Of a stretch of 64,000 bases of DNA, positions 35,025-44,946 are shown one piece after another; within the stretch, counting starts at the first letter, position 1; every line of letters begins with the position of its first letter. Source of the stretch: Paenibacillus bovis (lineage in GTDB: Bacteria; Bacillota; Bacilli; Bacillales; Bacillaceae_C). The notes beneath the pieces are model-generated. The model worked only from the letters and a program-made list of their open reading frames with translations. It had not been told where the DNA came from and did no database searches. The DNA lies in contig VEFU01000005.1 in NCBI GenBank assembly GCA_007679095.1, forward strand, positions 1-64,000. The letters are read 5' to 3'. Made by a program: the position numbers and the translations under genes.

Positions 35025-35765
35025 TTATGAAGTTTGCTTTGTCACCTGTTTCACTGGTCTTTTCGTTACTTGCTTACGAACGACAATATTTTGTCCATCC
35101 AAGCATACGCCATCTTCTGATAAAAGCTGCTTCACTACCTCGCCAACATGCTCTGGCTGCATAATCGTACTCGGATCTTCGTCAGGTGCTAACACTTTTC
35201 GTAATTCTGTTGCACAACGACCTGGAGAAATACAATACACGAGGATACCGTACTCCGACAACTCTTCTGACAATGTTTGTGACATACTAATGATGGCCGC
35301 TTTGGATGATGCATACGCAAGCCAGCCAGGACGTGCGGAACTACCAGCAGTCGAGGCAACATTTAAAATTTGCCCACCTGTTTTCTTCATCCATTTAACT
35401 GTTTCTTTCGTAATGTTAAAAATCGAATGGACATTAATGCTATACGTTTTTTCCCAATCATCAATCGACGTTTCCAGTAACGACTTCGGATTCGCATATC
35501 CTGCAACATTGATTAACATGTCAATCGTTCCGTAGCGCTCGCCAACCGATTGAATCAATTCTTGGACTGCTGTATAATCTGTCAGATCAAGTGCATAGGC
35601 TTGGACATTTTTTCCTGGATGCATGAAACTCGCTGTTTCCTGTAACCCAGCCTCGCTTCTCGAAATTAATATAAAGTTCGTAATGTCTTCTCTATCACTC
35701 AAAGATATGGCGATTGCTCTTCCAATTCCACGACTTGCCCCTGTAATTACACAAGTTTTCCCCAA
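35025..35765 (-). CDS. Short-chain dehydrogenase, probable ribulose-5-phosphate reductase
   Basis: A 246-residue SDR. NADP-binding GASRGIGRA at the N-terminus, NVAGYAN, and catalytic Ser...Tyr-x-x-x-Lys in VASTAGSS and YASSKAA. It follows the TarI-like gene with only a 2-bp gap and starts with TTG behind GGAGG. In Haemophilus influenzae an IspD-like and an SDR domain are fused in one protein that reduces ribulose 5-phosphate and makes CDP-ribitol; here the two halves are separate genes. On that basis it is probably the reductase step. Confidence 0.75.
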   Translation of the reverse strand: MGKTCVITGASRGIGRAIAISLSDREDITNFILISRSEAGLQETASFMHPGKNVQAYALDLTDYTAVQELIQSVGERYGTIDMLINVAGYANPKSLLETSIDDWEKTYSINVHSIFNITKETVKWMKKTGGQILNVASTAGSSARPGWLAYASSKAAIISMSQTLSEELSEYGILVYCISPGRCATELRKVLAPDEDPSTIMQPEHVGEVVKQLLSEDGVCLDGQNIVVRKQVTKRPVKQVTKQTS

Positions 35766-35767
35766 TC

Positions 35768-36454
35768 CTAACCCTCCATTAAAATCGTTTCTTTATATAT
35801 GGCTTCTGCTATTTTGCGATCAATTGGCTTCGTAATTTTGATGTTATACTCAGATCCTTGTAAAATAGTGATCTCAGATTGATAGTAATGAAAATAGAGG
35901 CTCGCATCCTCTGTGAACTCTAGCTTGTCCTCTCGTGCGCACTCATGTGCATAAAGAAGCTTCTTCGTATTATATTTATGTGGCAATTGTACATTCACAA
36001 GCCGATCACGTTGCAAATTCGCTTCGACAACGTCTTTTCCTTGTAACACCGTAAAAGGAATGTCAAGCCCGTAGATAACGCTTTCATTCCGAGCAGCAAG
36101 TAACGCTTCAAATTCTTCTCTCGACACAAACGGTCTCACCGCCTCATGGATAACCACCTGATCAAACGCTGCCTCCTGTAATCCCTTATACACTGATTCC
36201 TGGCGTGTCTCCCCACCTTCCACACAACGAATTGGTGTCGAAAACCCATAGTCTCGGATTACTTCCTGCGTTTTCTCAATAAAATCAGCTGGACACGGAA
36301 TAATAATCTCCTTAATCTCACTGATGCCATCTATCTTTTCCAACACATGAATAAAAATTGGTTTCCCGGCTAACAACAGAAACTGCTTCGGCATATTCAA
36401 CTGCATCCGCTTACCTACACCGCCGGAAAGTAATATAAAACTAAACTTAGACAT
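35768..36454 (-). CDS. tarI: IspD/TarI-family cytidylyltransferase, probable ribitol-5-phosphate cytidylyltransferase
   Basis: A 228-residue nucleotidyltransferase. Signature LLSGGVGKRMQLNMPKQFLL (CTP loop; GVGKRM resembles TarI), VEGGETRQESVYKG and HEAVRPFVS. Isoprenoid IspD has a similar fold, but the pairing with an SDR and with WTA polymerases favours CDP-ribitol synthesis. AAGGAGGG precedes the ATG. Confidence 0.75.
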   Translation of the reverse strand: MSKFSFILLSGGVGKRMQLNMPKQFLLLAGKPIFIHVLEKIDGISEIKEIIIPCPADFIEKTQEVIRDYGFSTPIRCVEGGETRQESVYKGLQEAAFDQVVIHEAVRPFVSREEFEALLAARNESVIYGLDIPFTVLQGKDVVEANLQRDRLVNVQLPHKYNTKKLLYAHECAREDKLEFTEDASLYFHYYQSEITILQGSEYNIKITKPIDRKIAEAIYKETILMEG

Positions 36455-36609
36455 TATGACCCTCCTTCGGTCAAAATTCAGAAAATTATAGTATAGTTTA
36501 TTATACTATTTATAATAGATGATGTCACTAGGAGATTGTACGACATATATTTTATACAATAGAGGATTTACAGAACCTTGTCGAAAACCTATAAAAATTT
36601 TATAAATTA

Positions 36610-36651
36610 AAACAGACTAACCTAATTTCCACATCTTAGGTTAGTCTGTTT
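36610..36651 (-). terminator. Terminator of the GT2/CDP-glycerol phosphotransferase gene
   Basis: A 16-bp stem (36610-36625 with 36636-36651, AAACAGACTAACCTAA and its complement) with a 10-nt loop, 53 bp after the stop. T-rich on the minus strand after the stem. Confidence 0.8.
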
Positions 36652-36703
36652 ATTATTAATTGAATTTCAAAATCCAATTATAAAAGTAGTAGATAATTAG
36701 CCT

Positions 36704-39361
36704 TTATCTATCCATTTGATTAATTCGATCGTAAACTCTTTTACAGTTATTATTGTCAGTATATGCATAAAATTGATCTACTCTTTTTTTGTATTTCTCT
36801 TCCATTGTACAATCAGTATCAAGGTAATATAAAATTTTATTTACCAAACTCTCATATTCATTGAAAACATCACCAAATCCATGTAAATGATAATCAAAAT
36901 AACCCGTTTGATAGTGATTTTTCTCAAATTGGAAATAAATAACTGGTTTCTTTTCATATGCAAAGTCAAATACAACAGATGAGTAATCTGTTATTAAAAG
37001 ACTTGATTCATTAAAAACCTTTTGATAGCTTATATTGCCATTAATTAAATCAACTTGATCATTTATCACCCAATCAGATAATTGTTGTTTCATTTCAGAA
37101 TGTGGAAGAAATAATAGTTTGTAATTTTTTTCATTTGCTTTCTTCAAAATTCTTTCATCGTTAATCAACTTATTAAAGTACTTATAATAGCTACTTTCCT
37201 TAAATGCAGGATTGTAGTCTCGTTTAAATGTTTTCCTATTTAGTGGTAGTACTAAATCTTTATTCCATGTGGGCATTATAACAATTTGCTTTTTATCCTG
37301 ATTAATCAAATTATCAAACCTAGGGAAACCGGTTAATGCAACTTCATCCTTATAATACCCATATTTACCATTTACAATTGAATCATACTCCATCTCAGAT
37401 GCAGTAATAAATAAATTAATTCTTTGGTGATGCTTGCTAAGTTGATCTGAAACATCGTCTTTTGTTATTCCGTGTTGTAAGAAGATAAATTGATATTTCA
37501 CCAAATCCCTATAGAATTGAATACCTGGGAAAGGTTCACGTACCCATTTAGCACAGTGTGATGAAATTATTTTTTCTGCAAAAAGATACAATATTTTATG
37601 TTGATTACTTCCAAACTCAACAACATTACCATATTGTTTCATTCTTTCAAAATCTGGAGAATTTCTATTTAAAACATAATATTTCTGAACCTTATCATCT
37701 GCCTTAGATGCATATCTAAATAAATGTTCAGCATTGTCATCTGCTCTTTCTGGTCTATCAATAAACAACCAAATCCTCTTATTTTTATAAAAAGGATACA
37801 CTAAATGGAAATATTTACGATTTCTTACAACAGAATCAAATCCTTTTTTTAATAACTCATTTTGATACATTTTTTCATAATGCCTTCTTAAACTTTCAGT
37901 ATTTCTGCTTACTAAAAGAGATTTCTTTTCTCTTTTTATTATAAATAAATCGCCTTTATAATAACTGTTGTCAAATTTATCATTTAATCTTGAGGTAAAC
38001 CTAGGAAATACTGGAGTTAGTAATATCCTTAAATTCTCATCTGCAAAGTAAAAATTTATATTGTTGGAGTTCTTATTTGAATTTAGTTCAATTTCTACTC
38101 TAAAGCCATAGTATGACTTCGTAATGTCTCCTAGGTTTTTCTTATCGAGCATCCTTGTTTCTGTACTTTCACAAGTATATTCTTTTCCATCGTACTCAAC
38201 CACAACTGAACTTTGTTCCTTATCTAGAACTCCACCAAGTATACCTTCCATAATCAAGGTAGATCCTTTTAACTGCATTAAATTTATCATTACTCTTTGG
38301 TTTTCAATGTTATCAACAACTTTTCCACATGCATAAATTAATAAATTATCTCTTAAATATAGTTTTTCTAATAATTCGCTTTTTGTTTTATTGTATTTTA
38401 AACATAAGGCATATATTTTATCATGTATAGTCATAAACCGGTGGCTTAGTATGACGTCGGCATCAATAAAGGAAAGGACATTCATAACTTCCTTTTTATA
38501 ATTTAATAACTCATTCTCATCTAATATATCAGTTGCATTTTTTGCTAATAATCGTTGTTTTAAATCATAAAAAACAACACTTTGAATATATTTCGGAACT
38601 GATTCGTAAACTTCAATTGCCTCATTGATTATTTTCATCGTAAAATTTTGTATACTTTCGATATACCAAGATTTTTCACGATTTACATTTTGTGTTTTAG
38701 AACTTGCATCTAGTCTTTGACGATATAAATACATACAGTTATTTAATAATCCGTATTTAAACTTTCTTGAAATTATTTTAGTGAGCAGTTCTGCGTCTTC
38801 TCCATAAAATAAATTTTCATCAAAGTACACGTTTTTTAATGCTTCATTTTTAATAAATGAGCTTGAACTAGATAATTGAACATAATTATATTCCTTATCA
38901 ACATCAACTATTCTATTTCCTTGTTTATACTTAAAATTCAGAGGATGGTCTCCCGTCTTTTCATCGAAATAGACTAGTGGAATAGATACTACGTCTATCT
39001 CCTCCTCGTGGTTTTCAAAAAAACGATAAACGTTATACAAGGTGTTAGAGCTTAGTTTGTCATCTGGGTCTAAGAAATTAACATATTTACCTTTTGCGTA
39101 GTTTAACCCTATATTTCTCGCAGTACTTATACCCCCATTTTCCTTTTCATGATATATTATATTATTAGGATATAAGTTATAATATTTCTTACAAATTGTA
39201 GATGAAGAGTCTGTACTACCGTCATTTATTAAAATTAGCTGTACATGCTTTTCAAAATTTAATGATTGCTCAAGTACACTTTGTATCGATTCCTCAAGAA
39301 AGCTTTCTACATTATAAATTCCCATTATTATGGAAAACAAAAAGTTATTTTCTTGTTCCAA
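36704..39361 (-). CDS. Bifunctional GT2 / CDP-glycerol glycerophosphotransferase
   Basis: An 885-residue fusion. Residues 1-250 are a GT2 domain: FSIIMGIYNVESFLEESI, LILINDGSTDSS, FLDPDDKLSS. Residues about 500-885 are a PF04464 module: IFLQHGITKDDVSD, GFPRFDNL, PTWNKD, LPHSE and ITDYSSVVFDFAYEKKP. The middle is a variable stem. This architecture is known from WTA- and capsule-type loci. It should add both a sugar and a polyol-phosphate, giving a repeating unit containing a hexose. GC content and AT-rich codon use are lower than in the genes at 25-36 kb, which may mean transfer. Confidence 0.88.
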   Translation of the reverse strand: MEQENNFLFSIIMGIYNVESFLEESIQSVLEQSLNFEKHVQLILINDGSTDSSSTICKKYYNLYPNNIIYHEKENGGISTARNIGLNYAKGKYVNFLDPDDKLSSNTLYNVYRFFENHEEEIDVVSIPLVYFDEKTGDHPLNFKYKQGNRIVDVDKEYNYVQLSSSSSFIKNEALKNVYFDENLFYGEDAELLTKIISRKFKYGLLNNCMYLYRQRLDASSKTQNVNREKSWYIESIQNFTMKIINEAIEVYESVPKYIQSVVFYDLKQRLLAKNATDILDENELLNYKKEVMNVLSFIDADVILSHRFMTIHDKIYALCLKYNKTKSELLEKLYLRDNLLIYACGKVVDNIENQRVMINLMQLKGSTLIMEGILGGVLDKEQSSVVVEYDGKEYTCESTETRMLDKKNLGDITKSYYGFRVEIELNSNKNSNNINFYFADENLRILLTPVFPRFTSRLNDKFDNSYYKGDLFIIKREKKSLLVSRNTESLRRHYEKMYQNELLKKGFDSVVRNRKYFHLVYPFYKNKRIWLFIDRPERADDNAEHLFRYASKADDKVQKYYVLNRNSPDFERMKQYGNVVEFGSNQHKILYLFAEKIISSHCAKWVREPFPGIQFYRDLVKYQFIFLQHGITKDDVSDQLSKHHQRINLFITASEMEYDSIVNGKYGYYKDEVALTGFPRFDNLINQDKKQIVIMPTWNKDLVLPLNRKTFKRDYNPAFKESSYYKYFNKLINDERILKKANEKNYKLLFLPHSEMKQQLSDWVINDQVDLINGNISYQKVFNESSLLITDYSSVVFDFAYEKKPVIYFQFEKNHYQTGYFDYHLHGFGDVFNEYESLVNKILYYLDTDCTMEEKYKKRVDQFYAYTDNNNCKRVYDRINQMDR

Positions 39362-39402
39362 TTTTTAATTGCCCCCTAAAAAAAAATCTATCTTACAAGT
39401 TA

Positions 39403-40770
39403 TTATTTACTAGAAAAAAATAAAGATCTTAATTTACTTTTAAATCTTTTATAGTAATTTATTGAGGTTAAGTAATACATTTTCTCATCTTTTTTCAGGT
39501 AAAAGTCTAGATTCAAATGGTAAAATGGTACATAGGCTCGAAATCCAGAATGTTCAAAACCACGCACCTTTTCTCCCCAAATAATAATATCTTTATCGAC
39601 GCTTCTTTTTTTACACTCTATATGTTTTCCATTGGACTGAATACATATACGGTCTTTACTTGTCATATTGTATTTTTCCGAATCATAATAACCTTCTAAT
39701 ATTATTCCTATAAAGATAAAAGTTTTCTTCTTTACTATTATGGATTCACCACTTAAATCTGTATCAATGTTTAGATATTGTAATGGCCATCCTTTTTTCT
39801 TAAGTGATATCAAGAATTCCTTAAAGTAATGCTTTGTTGGTTGTTCAAATATATACTTCTCATTTATGTACTTTAAAACATTTAGCACAGATTGTATAAA
39901 GTCTTCTCTTTCTTTTTCAGAAAGCACCTTCATCATGCTATTTGAATTTTTAGGAAGTAGAAACAGTCTTATATGGTATGCGATAAGATATTGAATATAT
40001 GGAATTACTTCACTATATAAGTCGATTGATTTTTTAATTAAACTAAAATATCCGTTCTCAACTAGGAACTTATATCGATCTTTTCTTTGCCATGAAATAT
40101 CAACGAGGGATTGACTATTTACTTTCTCTCTGCGGTAATAATAATGAGCTTCTGCTATAACACCGTATTCTTTATTCTTTAGTAGAAATTTATTTATTGA
40201 TAGAGCATCCTCCCAGAAATGTAAATTTTCATCAAATTCAAACAGTTTTTCTTTTATTATTTTACTAGAAATAAAAACGCCACCAGCATAGAAGTGGATT
40301 GCATTATATTCATTAAGTATATTAATTACTCTACTACCTTCATTAAATCTGTAGTTAAGCTTATGTTTTGATAAATTTCCACTAGAATTAAAATATATTA
40401 TTGGTAGTACCGCAATATTAACAGTATGATTGTTAAAGAAATCACTAACAGCTGCTATTGCATTATTTTCTAGTTTATCGTCTGCATCTAGAAAACCCAC
40501 ATATGTAATATCCTGTCCTATCATCTTTAGGCCCAGGTTTCGAGCAGATGCTGGGCCTAGATTTCTTGTATGTTTGAGTTTTATATTATTGGGGTATCGC
40601 CTTTTGTAATACTCACATATTTCACCACTTTTGTCAGTACTACCATCATTAATTAAAACTAACTCAAGGTTAGCTTCAAAATTATGGGTTTGATTAACTA
40701 GACTTTCTATAGCTTCATTCAAAAATTTTTCTGAGTTAAATACAGGCATAATAATAGCAATTTTCCCCAT
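39403..40770 (-). CDS. Family 2 glycosyltransferase
   Basis: A 455-residue GT2 enzyme similar in its first 250 residues to the upstream-acting bifunctional protein: IAIIMPVFNSEKFLNEAIES, LVLINDGSTDKSGEI, GFLDADDKLENN. The remaining 200 residues resemble the stem of the fusion, without a polymerase module. GGAGG 8 nt before the ATG at 40770 sets the start. Codon use is AT-rich like its neighbour. Confidence 0.87.
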   Translation of the reverse strand: MGKIAIIMPVFNSEKFLNEAIESLVNQTHNFEANLELVLINDGSTDKSGEICEYYKRRYPNNIKLKHTRNLGPASARNLGLKMIGQDITYVGFLDADDKLENNAIAAVSDFFNNHTVNIAVLPIIYFNSSGNLSKHKLNYRFNEGSRVINILNEYNAIHFYAGGVFISSKIIKEKLFEFDENLHFWEDALSINKFLLKNKEYGVIAEAHYYYRREKVNSQSLVDISWQRKDRYKFLVENGYFSLIKKSIDLYSEVIPYIQYLIAYHIRLFLLPKNSNSMMKVLSEKEREDFIQSVLNVLKYINEKYIFEQPTKHYFKEFLISLKKKGWPLQYLNIDTDLSGESIIVKKKTFIFIGIILEGYYDSEKYNMTSKDRICIQSNGKHIECKKRSVDKDIIIWGEKVRGFEHSGFRAYVPFYHLNLDFYLKKDEKMYYLTSINYYKRFKSKLRSLFFSSK

Positions 40771-40846
40771 GAATATTTCCTCCACTTAACAAGCTAAAAA
40801 CGGATTAAAACAGGATAATAGAACTGCACAAAAGTACCTAGTAAAG

Positions 40847-41662
40847 TTATTCACCTAATAAACTGCGTTGGCGTAGTAACGCTGATTCTTTATACTGCTT
40901 CTTTTCTTCATTCGACATTTTCTGATACTGTTTCAAAAATCCCTCATACTTTGGTATTACATCTTCTACATTACCATAATCCTTAACCATTCCATACTCT
41001 AACCATAGAACTTTTTCACAAAACTGCTTCATTTGACCTATAGAATGGCTTACAAATATCATTGTCTTACCTTTTGCTTTGAACTCTTTCATCTTTGCTA
41101 AACTTTTTTCAGCAAAGGCCTTATCACCTACAGATAAAGCCTCATCAATAATTAAAATATCAGGATCCACATTTACTGAAATTGCAAAACCCAGTCTTGA
41201 TTTCATCCCACTTGAATATGACTTAACAGGCTGATCAATAAATTTATCTAATTCCGAGAACTCAATAATACCTGGCTCTAATGTTTTAATTTCTTCCTTA
41301 CTAAAACCTAACATTAAAAGTTTTAGCTCAATATTATCTCTACCAGTCAAATCATTTTTCAATCCCGATGAAACTGCAATTAATGATGCTTGACCATTTA
41401 CATTAACTGAACCAGATGTTTCAGGAACTATCCCAGCAATAATATTAGAAAGTGTTGATTTACCTGATCCATTTATCCCGATAAAACCAACAACGTCACC
41501 CTTATCCGCCTCAAAGCTTACGTCCGCCAATGCATAAAAGTCCTCTCCATAACTTTTAGGCGTAATTAGGTCTAATATGCGCTCCTTGGTTCCATTGTAT
41601 AATTTGTATTTCTTTGTAATATTCTTAGCAACAATTGCTTTTTCCATCATAATCACAACCAT
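40847..41662 (-). CDS. tagH: Teichoic acid export ABC transporter ATPase
   Basis: A 271-residue ATPase with Walker A GINGSGKST, signature YSSGMKSRLGF and Walker B ILIIDEAL. It begins as TagH/TarH/RfbE-type exporters do (KNITKKYKLYNGTKERILDL). Bacillus subtilis TagH carries a C-terminal extension to about 527 residues; this one lacks it, as in Staphylococcus. Its ATG overlaps the tagG stop (TAATG), and it probably depends on translational coupling because no good ribosome binding site is present. It powers flipping of the finished polymer. Confidence 0.92.
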   Translation of the reverse strand: MVVIMMEKAIVAKNITKKYKLYNGTKERILDLITPKSYGEDFYALADVSFEADKGDVVGFIGINGSGKSTLSNIIAGIVPETSGSVNVNGQASLIAVSSGLKNDLTGRDNIELKLLMLGFSKEEIKTLEPGIIEFSELDKFIDQPVKSYSSGMKSRLGFAISVNVDPDILIIDEALSVGDKAFAEKSLAKMKEFKAKGKTMIFVSHSIGQMKQFCEKVLWLEYGMVKDYGNVEDVIPKYEGFLKQYQKMSNEEKKQYKESALLRQRSLLGE

Positions 41663-42480
41663 TATAAGTAGTCTATAAAATGTCTTCTAAATTTGATATG
41701 TATTAATGAACCAAATAGAAACAACAGAACAACACATCCCCAAAAGTAAAGTGTGTATTCCCAATTAGTAATAAAATACCACTCTGTACCAAAAAGAGCA
41801 GCTCGGTATCCTTCTATTAAGTAATATAGAGGGTTGAGCTTTAAAATAGTTGGCAAGGGATCATTTAATATTGTTATTTGCCATAATATTGGTGACAAAT
41901 ATAATAACATTCTTAAAGTTGCATTTAAAAACATATGAACATCTCTAATAATAGTTGATAAGGTAGAGGTAATTAATGAAATAGCAAATATTAAACAAAG
42001 AGATGCGAAAACAAAATAAAATAATTGCAAGAAGTATACAGTTGGATATATACCCGCAATAATAAAAATTAATATCATGATTCCTAGCATAACTAGATGT
42101 ATATATAGTTGTGAGAATATCACAATATTAGGTATCACACTCATTGGAAAGTTCATTTTAGATAACATCAACAATCTCGAATATATAGATTTTGATCCTT
42201 GTATAGTAGATTGATAAAAGAAGTTCCATAAAATAAAACCCGCGATTAACCAATATATAAACAAGACTTCTGAACCATCTGATAGTTCTACATTAGTCCG
42301 TTGTCTAATAGACCCAAAAACAAACCAATAAATAAGAATTTGAATTAAAGGATTAATAACTTCCCATGACATCCCCAAATAGTTACTTTTATTTTTTCCT
42401 TTTAATTCATATAATGACAGTCTTCGTATTAAATAAAAATGTTTAATTTGTTCACTAATAACTTTGATAGCCGATTTCAT
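41662..42480 (-). CDS. tagG: Teichoic acid export ABC transporter permease
   Basis: A 272-residue ABC-2 family permease with six membrane segments. The amphipathic N-terminus (LIRRLSLYELKGKNKSNYLG) and central SLITSTLSTIIRDVHMFL region are typical of TagG/TarG. It pairs with TagH to translocate undecaprenyl-linked teichoic acid. AAAGGA precedes the ATG. Confidence 0.93.
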   Translation of the reverse strand: MKSAIKVISEQIKHFYLIRRLSLYELKGKNKSNYLGMSWEVINPLIQILIYWFVFGSIRQRTNVELSDGSEVLFIYWLIAGFILWNFFYQSTIQGSKSIYSRLLMLSKMNFPMSVIPNIVIFSQLYIHLVMLGIMILIFIIAGIYPTVYFLQLFYFVFASLCLIFAISLITSTLSTIIRDVHMFLNATLRMLLYLSPILWQITILNDPLPTILKLNPLYYLIEGYRAALFGTEWYFITNWEYTLYFWGCVVLLFLFGSLIHIKFRRHFIDYL

Positions 42481-42599
42481 AGGTTTTTCCTTTCAATTAA
42501 AAATTCCCTTATCCCTGAAACACGTCCTTAAATTATACAAATAGCATATGTGAAAAACAATTATTTTAGGGCATGGAGGATAAACCTGAGTTTTTTATT

Positions 42600-43790
42600 T
42601 CATGCATTAAAAACTTTTTCTACAACTCGTTTACTAGCTGAACCATCTTCGAGATAGCAGAACTTATTATAAAATGATTTAACACCGTTAGTATAGGAAT
42701 ATTCATTACTATCTATAGACTTTATTTGTTCAATAAGGCCTTGAGTTGTTTTGAGCAATGGTCCAGGAGCCTCCCGCTCAAATTCAAAATAAAAACCTCG
42801 AAGGTTGTCCCGGTAATCTTCTATATCATATACATAGAAAAGCATCGGTCTTTTCAAATTAGCATAATCAAAGAAAACTGATGAGTAGTCTGTGATTAAT
42901 AAATCTGAAATTAAATATAGTTCTCTTATATCTTCATGTTGAGAAAAGTCATATACGAAACCTTCAAACTTAGACAAGTCAAGATTTTCTGCCACTAGAT
43001 AATGTAACCTTAATAATAATATATAGTTATCACCTAATTCGCTCCTGAATTTATCAAGGTCCATTTGCAAATCAAACTTGTACCTCCCGACCGAATGGAA
43101 CTGGTTATCCCTCCAAGTAGGTGCATATAATATTATCTTCTTATCTAATGGCAAGTTATTTTTTCTTTTTATTAAATCAATGGTTTCCTTATTGTTATTG
43201 TTTATTAAAAAGTCATTTCGTGGGTAACCTGATTCAACCATAGTTTTATTAAATCCGAATGCCCGTTTAAATATTTCAGTTGAATAAGCATTAGGCGACA
43301 CTAGGTAATCCCATTTTGAGGCTTCGTACAAAAAGTTTTTTTTGTAATTGTGCGTATTAGTACCAGGCATCTTAATATCCTCAATATCAACACCTAGTTT
43401 TTTCAATGGTGTACCATGCCATGTTTGCAAATAAATAGTTTGATTAGATTTAGGAATCCATAAGGGTAATCTACTATTTGTTACCCAGTACTTTGCCCTC
43501 GCCATTAGATAAACCCATTTTACCGAAAGTCGATTTATTTGTTTTAAATTATGTCCATAAAAATTATTTGAAAATCTTCTATCCACACTCCAATACATTC
43601 TATAATTTAGATTTGTATTGTGTTGTATATATTCATATATTGCTCGGGGGTTATCACTGAATTGTTTACCCAAAAAACTTTCAAAAATTATTATATTCTT
43701 TTTAGGTAATTTACCAAGTGTTAAAAAAAGAATTTTGTAGCATAAACCGACTACATTACTTTTTTTAATTATCTTTACGAGAAATTTCAT
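42600..43790 (-). CDS. CDP-glycerol glycerophosphotransferase (TagF-like polymerase)
   Basis: A 396-residue PF04464 enzyme, with YLQTWHGTPLKKLGVDIED, LVSPNAYSTEIFKRAFGF, ILYAPTWRDNQF, LRLHYL and ITDYSSVFFDYANLKRP. The TWHGTPLK form and the placement beside tagGH fit a TagF/TarF type that extends the glycerol-phosphate chain or adds the linker unit. AGAGGT lies 9 nt before the ATG at 43790; a start eight codons upstream is less likely. Confidence 0.85.
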   Translation of the reverse strand: MKFLVKIIKKSNVVGLCYKILFLTLGKLPKKNIIIFESFLGKQFSDNPRAIYEYIQHNTNLNYRMYWSVDRRFSNNFYGHNLKQINRLSVKWVYLMARAKYWVTNSRLPLWIPKSNQTIYLQTWHGTPLKKLGVDIEDIKMPGTNTHNYKKNFLYEASKWDYLVSPNAYSTEIFKRAFGFNKTMVESGYPRNDFLINNNNKETIDLIKRKNNLPLDKKIILYAPTWRDNQFHSVGRYKFDLQMDLDKFRSELGDNYILLLRLHYLVAENLDLSKFEGFVYDFSQHEDIRELYLISDLLITDYSSVFFDYANLKRPMLFYVYDIEDYRDNLRGFYFEFEREAPGPLLKTTQGLIEQIKSIDSNEYSYTNGVKSFYNKFCYLEDGSASKRVVEKVFNA

Positions 43791-43852
43791 TACATATTTA
43801 CCTCTTCTTTGCATAACTATTCACGAAGTGATAGTTAATATATTTCGTAACC

Positions 43853-44728
43853 TTAAAAAGATTTACGACTCATAACATCTAGTAGATACTCATGTACCTC
43901 TTCTTTTAGGTCATCTCTTTTTAGTGCAACTTCAATTGTTGTCTTTATAAAACCCAACTTATCACCAACATCATATCTTTCACCTTCAAAATTATATGCA
44001 TAAACATTTTGAACTTCATTTAGCCTAGCGATAGCATCCGTTAATTGGATTTCTCCTCCTGATCCGTATCCTTGTTTCTCCAATAATTGCATAATTTCTG
44101 GAGTCAAAATGTATCTTCCCATAATTGCCAAATTGGAAGGCGCCTGATCAATTTCAGGCTTTTCTATAAAAGTTTTAACTTGGTATCTTCTCCCCTGTTT
44201 ATCAAGTGGATCGATAATACCATAACGATTTGTTTCATTATATGGTACTTCCTGAACTCCAATTATTGAAGACCCTGTTTGCTCGTACTGTTCAATTAGT
44301 TGTTTCAAACACGGCTTTTCTGCATCAATAATATCATCACCTAGTAGAACAGCAAACGGTTCATTGCCAATAAACTTTCGTGCACACCATACCGCATGGC
44401 CTAAACCTTTTGGTGTCTTTTGTCTAATATAATGTAATTCCACTTTCGACGGTTGTTTCACACGTTCTAGTAATTCATACTTTTCATTTCTTATTAAGTT
44501 CTCTTCTAACTCAAATGCGATATCAAAATGATCCTCTATCGCACGTTTTCCTTTACCAGTTACTATAATGATATCCTCAATACCGGACTCAATGGCTTCT
44601 TCAACAATATATTGAATAGTAGGTGTATCAACAATTGGCAGCATCTCTTTAGGCATTGCTTTAGTTGCTGGTAAAAATCTTGTTCCCAAACCAGCAGCTG
44701 GAATAATGGCTTTCTTAATTTTCTTCAT
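43853..44728 (-). CDS. galU: UTP-glucose-1-phosphate uridylyltransferase
   Basis: A 291-residue nucleotidyltransferase (GtaB in Bacillus). Motifs are [21 protein letters not shown]-like N-terminus, [22 protein letters not shown] and FIEKP. It makes UDP-glucose for teichoic acid glycosylation and glycolipid anchors. It is divergent from the glucosaminidase gene; the 200-bp gap between them must contain both promoters. Confidence 0.95.
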   Translation of the reverse strand: MKKIKKAIIPAAGLGTRFLPATKAMPKEMLPIVDTPTIQYIVEEAIESGIEDIIIVTGKGKRAIEDHFDIAFELEENLIRNEKYELLERVKQPSKVELHYIRQKTPKGLGHAVWCARKFIGNEPFAVLLGDDIIDAEKPCLKQLIEQYEQTGSSIIGVQEVPYNETNRYGIIDPLDKQGRRYQVKTFIEKPEIDQAPSNLAIMGRYILTPEIMQLLEKQGYGSGGEIQLTDAIARLNEVQNVYAYNFEGERYDVGDKLGFIKTTIEVALKRDDLKEEVHEYLLDVMSRKSF

Positions 44729-44946
44729 AATTTCAGTCCTCCAATGAATAATATTACTACAATCTTCACAAAAGCATTACCTACTAAATTAGGTAAACGT
44801 GAATATGAGTGCACTTTGTAATAGGTATTATCCAGCATAGTTACAATTAATATTCTTAAAAAGAACTTCATATAAAAAGCTTAACTTTTTCTACATTATA
44901 TTACATAATAGAACATATATCATAGAAATTGGGGGGATTTAATAAT